A stretch of DNA of 64,000 nt from Solen grandis (lineage: Eukaryota > Mollusca > Bivalvia > Adapedonta > Solenidae). Made by a program: the position numbers and the translations under genes. The stretch is taken from assembly GCA_021229015.1 (NCBI GenBank), contig CM037782.1, positions 65,162,108-65,226,107 of the forward strand, given 5' to 3'. Of this stretch, positions 36,901 through 48,033 are shown piece by piece (the first letter of the stretch is position 1; each line of letters opens with the position of its first letter). The notes below the pieces were generated by a model. That model was not told the DNA's origin. It searched no databases and worked only from the letters and a program-made list of their open reading frames with translations.

Positions 36901-39900
36901 TTACCTACAGTTTATTATGGGTATATTCCTCATTCTGTCAGTACTGGAAGCTGCTATTAGTTTGCATTCAGCATAAAAATGGAAAAAAAATCACATTTAC
37001 TGTACAATATAACCATTTATACCCATCCTGATACACCATTTGATACCATAACATTGTACATTGAAAATACTGATTAGTGTGAAAAATAATCATTATGATT
37101 GGTTATTACAGACTTATACTCTTATCTCAAAAGTTCTGAGGGGTGGTGAACAGTATAAAATCGAACAAATCTTTGAATAACTTGCAGCTTGGTTTTATAC
37201 TTGCCTTACCTCAGACATGGCAAAGTGTTAAGTTATAAAGTAAATTAATAATTTTTTCTTTATCAATGTTGATTTTTTTATCATAACAATAAATGAAAGT
37301 CATCAGGACTTCTACATTATCTCTTCTCTACATTATGGTGTTGTTATTTAGCCTTAGGAATACAGAAAGCTGTTGATGCAACAGAGTTTCTGTCATATAG
37401 CATTGTGCAGATAAGTGTTGGATTGGTTAATCAGTTTGTCGAAGAATGATTGACCACGCTGATTAATTTAAACTTTATTTATTTTACATCAATTACAAAA
37501 CAAGCTCTCACAACTTATATTGATCACTCTCAATGACTCTGGTGGTGGCATAAGAGGTCATTATTGTGATAGGAAACTGGAGAAGCCAGAGAAAACCCAC
37601 GTGTCTGGACGGGTGGGCACTCTACCCTCTCACGTATGTGACCAGGAATTGAACCCGGGACGCATTGGTGAGAAGCAAAACTCATTACCACTATGCTGTC
37701 CAGGCACCCAGCGCTGATAAATGGCAAACGAAGACTTGTCATCAATACATTTTAAATTTTATGATTTTAGACAGGGTATTGGGTTTTAGTTGGTAACAAT
37801 GCAGTAGTATTTATAAATTGATACCAACTTCAGGGCTGTAAAAATCCACTCGTCCGCTCGTATTTACGAGTAAATTTCACGGTTGGACGAGCATAATTTC
37901 CCTGAACACTCGTCCGACTGGACGAGTAACTTTTCACGGCCAAAAAAGAAATGTTTTAGTAAAAAATGAATTTCATATTGTTACGATGGTTAATCAAGAT
38001 CATAAAACTATTTACTTGATCAGGGGAGGGAATTTTGACAAAATATATATAGCAATGCTATTTATTTTTTTTTAGAAATATCCATAAGGTGCTAGCGCAG
38101 ACTGGTTCACAATATTCTACAGTGTTTTTTCAATACGTTTTATGTTAGTTTGCGGCACAGTCAGGGACTGCAAATATGTTTTGATTCTGGTGGTCAAAAT
38201 GTCGAAACAATTGTCAATGAAGACACTTCTCGGTGGCAGAGATGACGAAAATACAAAAAAGTGAGTTAAAACGTAGGAAGCACCAAAACGCTTATGATAA
38301 AACAAAACGCACAAGAAAAGATCATTGGTTTTCTGTTGTTGACGAAAAAAGAAGAAAAAATTGTTTTGCAGTGTTTCCGCAAAATATCAAAAGCTTTATA
38401 CAACTTTATGGGAAGCAAAAAATAAAATCCTTTAGGACGAGCTAACTGTGTTAAAGGACGAGTAAGATTTTTCACCTATTCGTCCTACAGGACGAGTGAC
38501 CTAAAAGAAAATTTTACACCCCTGAACTTTTTTCTACATTCCTACCTTAATAGTTTGATGTGTTAACTGTGAAAATGATCAAATAGTACTAATAATAACA
38601 GGGGAATTCACGTTTTATTGTTATTCTTTCATGCTTATCATAAGTTATACAAGCAGATGATAACTAAATGTACAGGTATAACAACCAGCTAACTGAAATG
38701 CTTCATTTTTGAAACCAGTGGGTTTTTCTTTAGGAAATTAATATATCTTGCGGTTTCATGTGATTCATTATTGTTTATTGTAAGCCCATCGCTTTTTCTT
38801 CCTGTAATGAAAAGGAAATAGTTTAGAATGTAGTATATTGTGTGAAAATGAATATTTCCTGGCATTTTGATGTAAAAACAGATACAGAAGAAACTTGTTT
38901 ATTTATTTTTTTAAGATGATACTTTCTCTACACCTTATTTCTTATACAACAATTGCATAGAAAGCTGCATTGTTTAAATTATGAAAATGTTCTCGTTAGC
39001 ACAGCTAGTGATGTTTGCATAGTCCTTGATGTGGGAGGAAAGAGGAGTACTTGGAGAAAACCCATGTGTCCGAAACAAGCAATCCGTACACTTTCATCTG
39101 CATACAACATTGGACTGTCCTTGTATCGAACCCTGGTTGCATTGGTGAGAAGTATGGTGTTTACCATTGTATATATCATGCTACCTAAACACCCTCACTA
39201 AAAGGCTCACTTTCTTTCACACAAGGTCATATTTTAACCCTTTCCCTCATAGAGGACATCATGAACAGCACTATGGTACACAAAAAGCTGATCTGCGAAG
39301 TTAACTCAAACTTATCAATTTAATTGTTAATCTCATCCAGCCCTGAGGGTCTGGAATGAGTTTTATAATTAAATTGGTAGGTTTAACTGTGGTTTTCTGC
39401 AGATCAGGCTTTATGTGGTACTTATTGAGTGCGTCAAAATGAGTCTATATGAGGGAAAGGGTTAAATGATATTTTCATGAGTGGTGAATGACCACATGCA
39501 CCAAATTCAATGCCATGATTAATATTGGTTGCAAGACTGTAAGAACATTTTATGGGTATTAACATGTGCTATATTCATTATCATTAACCCACAACTGCCA
39601 GATAGAGAGTCCAACAGAGAGAAAGAGAAGGTGGAGGAGGGGGAGAAAAGACGGAGAGACAGAGGGAGATAGAAGATAGAGGGTGAGCGGTTACTCGTTT
39701 ACTTATTAGATTTTACCGGAATCTTATTTTCATGCCAAATAAAGCATATTTTGCTTATGTTATCAAAAGAACCTAAGAAAATGTGATCCATAAAAACCAG
39801 TTGCATTTTGCCTTTTTATTCTTTTCCAAATGGACATTTGGTGTTTTTGACTTAGCGCCTTTGTCACAAAGTTTGTGTAAATACTGCTGTGAACTTTCAT

Positions 39901-40047
39901 AGCGAAAAAAAACGACAGAAAATTATTTGCATATGTGACATTTGTCTAATTTAGGTACTTTTGTATATAACAGACAGAAAACGTATATTAAAATCTTACC
40001 AAGTAATGTTAGAGCCACAAACAAAACAAAAACTTCCCTTCCGCCAT
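33950..40047 (-). CDS. 26/29-kDa-proteinase-like (papain family C1) precursor, N-terminal exons only
   Basis: Four minus-strand exons: 40047-40000 (signal), 35982-35821, 35326-35154 and 34190-33950, all GT-AG. After a hydrophobic stretch (VFVLFVALTLLVVAAALPRV) the mature start reads YSVQGTLKLPYAEIVEPFSG, then RSRIDYYGGM across an intron, MQRADQGQFGNSYKVAPLTT, CDEWQMTNITGHKKNVYTMW and PVRYEMMGFDSLLGSHFDKY. This is the N-terminal domain of the Drosophila 26-29-p and Dictyostelium CfaD type of secreted cysteine proteinase. The last exon ends in phase 1, yet no inhibitor or peptidase exon (catalytic Cys/His/Asn) follows before STK36 exons begin. In exon 1 the frame that fits the next exon has no ATG. 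The only ATG (40047, MAEGKFLFCLWL) hits TAA; one extra base near GGG or TTTTT would join them. Confidence 0.88.
36010..36494. other. intron of the proteinase gene
   Basis: AT-rich, nothing recognised. Confidence 0.35.
36495..36736. mobile_element. TTAACCCTTTCCCTCATA MITE, copy B
   Basis: Intact ends TTAACCCTTTCCCTCATATA and TATGAGGGAAAGGGTTAA, 242 bp. An internal palindrome 'gcctgcgagttactcgcagg' sits near the middle. Confidence 0.9.
37545..37712 (-). mobile_element. tRNA-derived SINE
   Basis: Read on the minus strand it has an A-box-like 'agcatagtggtaatgag' and a B-box-like GGTTCAATTCC, followed by a non-tRNA body ('ggttttctctggcttctcca'). The polymerase III promoter order and spacing fit a SINE. 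Confidence 0.7.
37831..38524. mobile_element. hAT-like non-autonomous element, GGACGAGT family, copy 1
   Basis: Ends CAGGGCTGTAAAAATCCACT and, reversed, CAGGGGTGTAAAATTTTC, flanked by the 5-bp direct repeat AACTT. Several GGACGAGT/ACTCGTCC words sit in both subterminal regions. The interior is a shifted relic of the basic ORF seen better in copy 2 (59529-60226). Confidence 0.8.
38990..39195 (-). mobile_element. tRNA-derived SINE, second copy
   Basis: The minus strand carries 'ccaatgcaaccagggttcga' with a B-box-like GGTTCGA and a body 'gggttttctccaagtactcc' matching the SINE at 37545. The 5' part is decayed. Confidence 0.55.
39234..39465. mobile_element. TTAACCCTTTCCCTCATA MITE, copy C
   Basis: TTAA-flanked, 232 bp, in the opposite orientation to copies A and B. 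It lies in the first intron of the proteinase gene, as does copy B in the same gene. Confidence 0.9.
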
Positions 40048-40254
40048 ATTGTTTGAATCACATGATATAAATTGAGTCACATGACACCTCACGTTAAAAG
40101 GTCAAAGTTGAATCACGCAGGCTGCCAAATAAAGGGGGTATGTGGCTAGTATCAGTTATTTAGTTGTCAAATAAGAAAAGATAGTTTTCATTTTTTTTAT
40201 TAAACGGTTAGAACATGATAATCAAAATTAAATACATACATATAAAATAAATAT

Positions 40255-40450
40255 TGAACAAGAGCTGTCAGAGAACAAAACGCTCGCCCTATATATAAAA
40301 TAGTAAAAAATATAAACCTTGATACTCTGACCCTTTATATTTATGAAGTCTAAAATCAATCCCATGCTGCTGCTGTTGCTGCTGCTGATGATGATGATGA
40401 ACAGAAGCAACGACTGAGTAACGTAATCTAGAATATTACTGGCACACCTC
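40255..40450. repeat. truncated head of the 21928-type repeat
   Basis: 'aacaagagctgtcagagaac' and 'aaaacgctcgcc' match the start of the element at 21928. It then runs into GCT/GAT microsatellite and stops. A (CA)n tract follows at 40497-40525. Confidence 0.6.
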
Positions 40451-40493
40451 GGGGAAGCACACCCTTCTCAGTGATAGGGCATTTGTGTCAATA

Positions 40494-40527
<34 letters not shown>

Positions 40528-40769
40528 AATTAACAGTTCTAAATTTTATTGATTATAAGTATATCAATTTTTTTTTCATAATATAAAATTATTACATGCT
40601 GATGATGGTGATTTGAACAGAAGCCTAAACTTAATCTTTAATTTCCTTATTCATACTTCTATTGCGACATCATGCGCGTGTTTGATTAATTTATTGGAAG
40701 TGTGGCATACACGTGCCATTCAATACGGTATGGGTATACCGGTATCACCTTAAATTTATATATACACTG

Positions 40770-41215
40770 TGTGACGTTACTCTCAGAGTCGATTGGAGCG
40801 GCAACTTTCGTCATTGTACATTCTGCAATAATAGAGATTTAGAAGATGAGTATCACTTTGTGCTTGTATGCCCTGCGTATCATCAAATTAGAAATTAAAT
40901 ATATTAGTGCATACTATTACAGACGACCAAGTGTCCACAAATTTATCCAACTGATGCAAGGTACTAGAAGTAGCATATTGAAAAAACTAGGGTATTTTGT
41001 GTACGAAGCATTTGCACTCAGGAATTCGTTAATAGTGACATAATATTATCAATTCCAATGTCACACTTTTTGTTCATAAGTCATTGCATGCATGATGAAT
41101 GGTATATATAAACTTTGACTTGAGACTATTGTTGTATTGATGTAATATTGACATGTATATGTCGAGGAACTCGGTAAAGTTCAAGACAATAAAATATTCT
41201 TCTTCTTCTGTATAG
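40770..41215 (+). pseudogene. LINE relic: 3' end of a non-LTR reverse transcriptase ORF
   Basis: Reads RVDWSGNFRHCTFCNNRDLE then DEYHFVLVCPAYHQIRN, a zinc-knuckle-like C-x2-C...H...C tail typical of LINE reverse transcriptases. After a one-base shift it continues YISAYYYRRPSVHKFIQLMQ to NSLIVT and TAA at 41041. A 3' tail ends AATAAAATATTCTTCTTCTT (about 41190). 5'-truncated and frameshifted. Confidence 0.65.
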
Positions 41216-41461
41216 TATGGTACATGACAAATTTATATGAATGTGCAGTTTTAATTTGGAGTATCTAATATATATAAATAACATGTCTTCATAACTTGTC
41301 GTTGGTAAGAGTTTGCATATGAACGCATAACTTTCATCTGCGTGGTATTTTAAGGTGCAATGGAATTTCCATTTTCGGTTATTTACATTGCGCGGTATAT
41401 GAAAAATCTTGGTGATATAGATGCACAAATTAATAATATTCATTAAATTTAAAACTTTTTA

Positions 41462-42132
41462 TAGTAAAACCTCACTCTGCGACCAACACAATTTCACGAC
41501 CAACTCAATATTACGGGCACATTTTGTCGGACCCGAATTTTTCTCTGTATATTTCAAACGATGGTCCTGTGAAAAACTTGATTCAAGCTGTCATTTCACG
41601 ACACCTGGTTTCTGGTACAGGTGAGGTTTTGATAACACGGTAGATAAGATTCGATGGAGAGTGAAGACAATGGGTGAGATGGGTAATAATACGTAACAGA
41701 GAGCAATATTAGGATCAACGGATGTATTTCCTGTCAAGGTAACGAGCATTTGTTATATGTCCAGATGAGCTGCCCCTGATTAGCAGTAACAATCACCGTG
41801 ACTCGTTTCGAATGTCCAAAGTTTTGACAGTCGTTAATTGGCACGAAGACTTCCCACGAAAACTTGTCTAAAATAGCATAAGATATCCCGTCATATTAGT
41901 CAATCACTTTCATAACTACTTCCCAAAGACTTTGATTTAAAACTGAAATCAAACGTTAAGATCTTTAAATTCAAAAGAAATTGTTTTGACTCAAAGCAGC
42001 ACGTGGAAAAGTCGGAGGCCACTGTATGATTAAGAAAAGCTTATTACTACAACAATTGAATTAGCAATCAACTTGATAATTACACAGGTACTTGAGGACA
42101 GGACCCTAGCTGTGACCCCCACCCCCCTCCCC

Positions 42133-42166
<34 letters not shown>

Positions 42167-42640
42167 AATTCGCCATTTACATTGAGTTCATGTATCAAAG
42201 TATTCACATCCAAATAAATCTAACGTTTACTATCCATGTCTTTATAAATAAAAAAATCGCTATATGTAAAACAACGTTGTTTATTACGTATAGACTATCG
42301 TGATTTTTTTTCTTATTGATAAAGACATGGTCCTGTCCTCAAGTACCTGTGGATAATTATAGGAAAATTAGAGTAATTTAAAATGGATATACTTTTAATT
42401 TTAAATGTGAAAAAAAAGTTTTTATAAAAATAAGCAGGATAACATTTCATAACAAAACTTTTAAAAAACATTAAGTTGATTTTAGAGATGTTATTTTCAC
42501 CTATCAAACTAAAAAAAGTATTAAATTAAATCAACATTGAAATGAAATATTTATGAAAAGACAATAACTCAATAATGAAATCAACTCAATAATAAGACCA
42601 CTTTCAGATGGACCCAATAGTCGAGGTTTTACTGTATTGA
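41462..42640. mobile_element. pogo/Tigger-like non-autonomous element
   Basis: Left AGTAAAACCTC and right GAGGTTTTACT ends, each next to TA. The interior has no ORF and contains a younger nested MITE (42083-42351). Confidence 0.5.
42083..42351. mobile_element. 269-bp MITE, perfect 23-bp TIRs, 8-bp target duplication
   Basis: The ends CACAGGTACTTGAGGACAGG... are perfect inverted repeats of 23 bp, flanked on both sides by GATAATTA (42075-42082 and 42352-42359). An 8-bp duplication fits hAT-type insertion. A (CA)n tract lies inside. Perfect ends imply recent movement. Confidence 0.92.
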
Positions 42641-44936
42641 TCATTATCATTTTGTAATATGATGCCTCTTTATCTGGATACATTGTCCATTGTTTTATAC
42701 CTGGCCTGGAGAGTGGAGCTAGCAGTGTAAACATCGTACGTGTGTCTGCTTTATTTAGAGAGCATATATTAAAAAGCGTATACCAGAGCATTAGTATTGT
42801 ATTCTTATTTTAACCCATGCAGAATAATATAACAAATTTCAACTTATTGTGTCAAGCAAACTTCCTTTGCGTTTTTTATCGAGGCACAATAGACTTTCCA
42901 TTGCGCCGAAGCCTATATGAATATATACACGTATAATCTCCAATTTGATAACTCCACCAAGTTAATTCGCATGCTTTTGTCTTAAATTAATGTTTATATA
43001 TAATAAAACAGCAACAGGTGATCGATTTAAAATAGATTTATGGCATTTATAATGCTTTCCTGAAAATAGAATTTCCATTGCTCCGTAATCATTTCCATTT
43101 CTCCATATATGTGTAATCTCAAATTAATAACTCTAAGTTTTTTCGCATGTCATTGTCTTAAAATTAATGTGTATATATAATTAAACTGTTATAGATTGTT
43201 TAAAAGTAGTTAAATGGCATTTAATACTGCTATTCTGAAAATAATATTTCCATTTCTCGGTAAAATTTTCATTGCGTGAGTGAGTGGTGACACCAACTTT
43301 ACACATTAAAAGAGTTTCGAAATGTCATTTAAACGTCGTTGCAACACATCTACGTTACACACTTAGCTCGGGTTGCATTGTATGGATCCGTACAAAGCGC
43401 GGGGTGTTACAGTTAAAAATGTTGTGGAAAATATGAAAATCAGATAGGCCCGATTTCGCTTTTCAACAAAAAAAACAACAACAACAAAAAAACCCCTTAA
43501 ATCGCTCAAAGGTTTTTTTAAGCTAATCCCATTCCATATGCGTGATCATCACAATTTTTTTTATAAAAATGTATTCAAACACTGTGTCGTCTGTCTATTC
43601 AATATTCGTTGAAAAATGAAATATGTACAGATATTTATTTGAGAAATATGTTTCTTGATATTTAATTATTTCTGAATGGTATGTTTGGATTGTGAAATTC
43701 ATGTCTTTATGATAATATTTTGAACATTTGTTTTCTAACACTTTATATCATGTAGCTATGGAAAAATATATATTCAAAATCAAATCGCTGATACAGGGTG
43801 GGGATTTATATGTAATAACAGACTAAATCTGAAACATTACATCCAATAGCATGTAGGGAGACAAAATGTTAATCAGAATCATTCAATTAACTGGTCAAAC
43901 TCCGCCGCAGTAGTTACCTCCCCTTACAGTTGTCGATAAACATTGCCACCACAAGGCCGATTCGGCTGATATAGGCCGGATTTATTTCTTTCACTTTTGA
44001 CTAAGTTTTGAATAATCATGTCAGTTTCTTTATACTCCACGAAAATAACATTCATGATTATGAGAAAGGTAAAAAATAAATTCAAATAACATTAATTTAT
44101 AAAGTTATGAGTGTTGGTCGCATGGTTTCAACCATCACCACGTGACTTGTTAGGTGGCAGGGGTTAAGCGGTGCGCGGAGTTTGTTAGCTGGTAAGTACG
44201 TTCAATACTTTGCTGTACTTATAAAACGCGCCACCTTGAAAAATCAAATATTTTAGTTCATTTTAGATTATGCAATCAACAGACATAGATGGGTGCATAT
44301 ATTGATCAGGGTTGTCTTCATTATTATCATAGCTTTTTAATGAGGCACATATTAGCTTAATTTGATTAAATATTTTGCGAATACATGTACTTTGTTACGG
44401 TTTCAAGGAGTTGGGTTAAAGCTGTGAACTACTTTTAAGAATGCAAATCATATTGGTTGTATGAATCTTAGATATAATAATCCAATTACTCATACATGTT
44501 TGAATGAAATGCATCGATGTAATAAATCCTAACCTGAATGGATGTACTTGGGTGTTATATATAACACAGTCATGATTAACATTGGATATCATATAAAGTC
44601 TAGACAACTAGCATATAGGAATGGAGAATGTATTTTTTTTTCAGTCAAAAATTTCAGTACAAAACTGGCTGATCTAAGAATTTTGTTTTACAATTGCAGT
44701 GTACTAAATAAGGCTTTAATCATTTTGGTTGAATGAATGCTTACAATGTTGTGCTTTTTTTTGCTAGAATATATCCATAATAAATTTTCCTGATGAGAAA
44801 TTGTTGAGATTTATCTGAACTTCGATATTTTATGTCGATTAACAATGGATTACTTCTTTGCGCAAACGCTTAGCGTAATCAGGCGCGCATGTAGAAAAAG
44901 TCAGAACCGGCTTGGTGATGCGTCATTGTGTAGAGG
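42641..44936. other. spacer upstream of the proteinase gene
   Basis: AT-rich. A CACGTG at 44140 and a strong donor-like GCTG|GTAAGTAC at about 44191 could mark a plus-strand untranslated first exon, but nothing downstream supports it. No coding sequence seen. Confidence 0.3.
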
Positions 44937-45061
44937 TTAGACAAGGAGCGTGACGTCACCTTTAGACAAGGAGCGTGACGTCACCTTTAGACAAGGAGCG
45001 TGACGTCACCTTTAGACAAGGAGAGTGACGTCACCTTTAGACAAGGAGCGTGACGTCACCT
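44937..45061. promoter_or_regulatory. five-copy 25-bp tandem repeat, each with a full CRE palindrome
   Basis: Unit TTAGACAAGGAGCGTGACGT followed by CACCT, five times, with a single substitution (AGAG for AGCG in copy 4). Every unit holds an intact TGACGTCA, so five consensus cAMP-response elements sit at exact 25-bp spacing. Binding by CREB/ATF proteins is an inference. Confidence 0.75.
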
Positions 45062-46409
45062 CTGCATGGTAGATTGCATAAGTTCAATTAAATGAAATGT
45101 TTTATGATGTTTGATTATGCAGACATGGACCGATCTTGTTAGTACCCGGAACATTTGTTAGACCAGTACAAAACGTATGTACATTGTATACATCTAGTTA
45201 GTTTTTTTTAGTTACAACTGGATAATACTACAAGAAATAATGATTAAAACATTATGACCTACCCTACCCAGCAATTTCTACAATGGTACCCGAACCATAT
45301 TTTTAGGACTAGTATATCAAGTACTAGCAGGTACATGTGTGTATGATAATGATAAAGTTCACCGATATGTCTGGTAAGATTATGAAATAATGGAATCCGA
45401 TGATGATGATGATGATGATGATGATGATATGCGTATAAGTATACATGTATTATAGAGATGTATGATGATGTATGATGATGATGATGATAGTGCAACTAAA
45501 TAGATATTCACATATATAATCATATAGGTGTATGTTTTGTTGTATATACATGGTTTTAAGATCAGAGATTGTGTATTGATTTTTTATGCATACTTTTCCT
45601 TGCATTTTCACTCGCATGGTTATGCATGATAATAGTATTGTCTACTTGTATTGTCAGAACTTTGTCTTTGTAAACTGTGCCATATCTACATACCATGTAT
45701 ACTTACTCGTATGACTTAGTGTATATTATGCTTCACGTGTTCTTTTCATCCCCGGCCTTGTGTGTGTGTCCATCATTATGTATACTGTTATGCATGTCAG
45801 GCTATTATTATAATAATGCCATGTCATGCTATTATTTGCACATAAACAATAATGACCATTTATAAACTATTTCGTTGCGTTGCGGGAAGGATTTCCAGAG
45901 AAAAGAATGGTTTGCTTCCTTCCACATTCTTTTCGCACACGTCTTATTATTTTTAACACTTTTGTCTTGTTCTTGTTTATATGTTTATGTATGTCAATGT
46001 AAAATTATATTTGTCTGTGTTATTTTAAATTACTGTAGTAGAAAAAATAATGTCTAAAGTCTATGAAAACTGCACTTTTACATTGATAATATACATTTTT
46101 TTTGACAGATATATATTTTTTTAATATTATGGAGAAACTATTTCATCAATAAATTCTTCTGCTGACTGCAGTACCCCCTTTTAGCTATTCTCTTTTAAAG
46201 GAGAAGAAAGAAAAATAATAATAGATTATTGCGAATAACACAATCTGACTAAAGTACACTATTTCAGGTTATGCTTAATGCAACATTAGGACTCTTGACC
46301 TTTGATCAATGTTTTTCTCCAAATTTGTTAACATGTAACAGATATGAATTTCAAAATTTCGCTTTGATATGTTTTAGGAAATGGATTGAAAAACGTAGTT
46401 TTTATAAGC
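45062..46409. other. spacer with GAT microsatellite
   Basis: (GAT)n tracts at 45398-45430 and 45460-45490; otherwise AT-rich with no gene signal. Confidence 0.4.
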
Positions 46410-47340
46410 TCACTCGAGCACGAAGTGCTCAAGGTGAGCTATTGTGATTACCCTTGTCGTCCAGCGTCAACAATTTGCTTTAAACGACATCTTCTCTAAA
46501 ACTGCTGGACAGAATTCGATTAAACTTGGCAGGGATGATCCTTGAGTAAACCTTCACAAAAGTTGCTAAAATATACTTGATCCATGTAGAGCTCTGGTCG
46601 CCATGGCAACGGAAAGAAAAAAATATGAACACTTTAAAAATCATCTCCTTTAAAGCAACTGGCTAGATTTCATTTTTTTAGTATTGATTTTCCTTTGGCA
46701 ACCCTTTACCAAGATTATAAAAATTATTCCGATCTGTTAAAAAACATGACTGCCAGGGACGGGGCTAATTTGATATGTATACAGTGAATATTTTAGATGA
46801 CATCTCCTCTGAAACCACTGGACAGAATTTGATTAAATTTGGCAGGGATTATCCTTGGGTGAACCTTCACAAAGGTTGCTAAAATAAACTTGATCCATGT
46901 AGAACTCTGAATGCCATGGCAACGGAAAGAAAAACATTATGAAATTTTAAAAATCATCTTCAAAACTACTGGCCAGATTTCAAAATGTCTTAGTACAGAT
47001 GTTCCTTGGGTAACCCTCTACCAAGATTGCTAAAATTATTCCGATCCGTGAAAAACATGGCCGCCTGAGGCGGGGCTAATTTGTCTTAAATGTATATTGT
47101 GAAAACTTTAAACGACATCTTCTCTGAAACCGCTTGACAGAATTTTATTAAACTTGGCAGGGATGATCCTTTGGTGAACATTCGCAAAAGTTGCTAAGCT
47201 AAAATAAACTTCATCATGTAGAACCCAGGTTGCCATGGCAACAGAAAGAAAAAAATATAAGAAACCTTAAATTTAAAAAAAATCATCTCCTTCAAAACTA
47301 CTGGTTAGAATTTAAAAAAATGTTTTAGTACAGATTAATG
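46410..47340. repeat. ~310-bp degenerate repeat element carrying X-box palindromes
   Basis: Opens with the hairpin GCTCACTCGAGCACGAAGTG...GTGAGC. Three units follow with 'ggcagggatgatccttg', 'gccatggcaacggaaag' and 'cggggctaatttg'. Palindromic GCCATGGCAAC cores lie at 46597, 46910 and 47229. Same family as 31205-31860, opposite strand. Confidence 0.85.
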
Positions 47341-47759
47341 ACATTTATCTTGCCAACTGTAGGCTGACTTGGCATTGGTCCACAATCTCTAATTATGGCC
47401 CTTGAAGTATAAAATATGTCATATTTAACTTTGTTTACATTCTAGCATCCACAGATGTATGCATAATGATAATAAACCAGGGATTTTTATGACTTGTATG
47501 GAAGTTATGGTCCATAATACCATATAAGGTTGCCTTTAGAGCAGTGGTACTCAGGTGAGCGATATAGGACAATCATGACTTTCTTGTTTCAGTATCAAAA
47601 TTACATAGAAGTATATGTGTATCTGGATTATGATTTATTACTACTGAATTGATTATGAATGTGAGTCACGTGACTTCATCTTCTCTCCATGTAATGCAAA
47701 CAACTTATTTTTGCTTATAACTATGTCACAGATTATGAAAAAAAAAAATAAGCTAAGGA

Positions 47760-47860
47760 TCTTTGTGGCCAAGTAGGTAATGTCGCTGAATTAACATCAT
47801 TCATCTTGAGGAAGCCTTTCTGTTTGCTTTTTTTTACCCAGGTACCTCTGTGAACTTGGT
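47760..47860 (+). mobile_element. possible SINE head
   Basis: 'tttgtggccaagtaggtaat' resembles a tRNA A box, but no clear B box follows. Probably a decayed tRNA-derived SINE. Confidence 0.3.
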
Positions 47861-48033
47861 TTCTTCATCCTAGCAAAAGTAACGCGAACCACCTTAAAAT
47901 GAATATGCATATCGATGTAACCAATGAAAAGATGAAAAGCTGTACTAAGCTCCGACAAATACACGTGATTCTTGCTTTCAGCAACCTTCGACAAGCTGTT
48001 GTGATGGGGATATGCGTGTTTTGGCACCACGGT

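Noticed and set aside
37545..37712. Candidate tRNA gene on the minus strand
   Set aside because: Has A and B boxes but no acceptor stem or cloverleaf; a SINE with a related copy at 38990.
44150..44195. Possible untranslated first exon ending at GCTG|GTAAGTAC
   Set aside because: A good donor alone, with no downstream exon or coding evidence within reach.
45259..45495. His-rich minus-strand ORF
   Set aside because: Translation of the GAT/ATC microsatellite.
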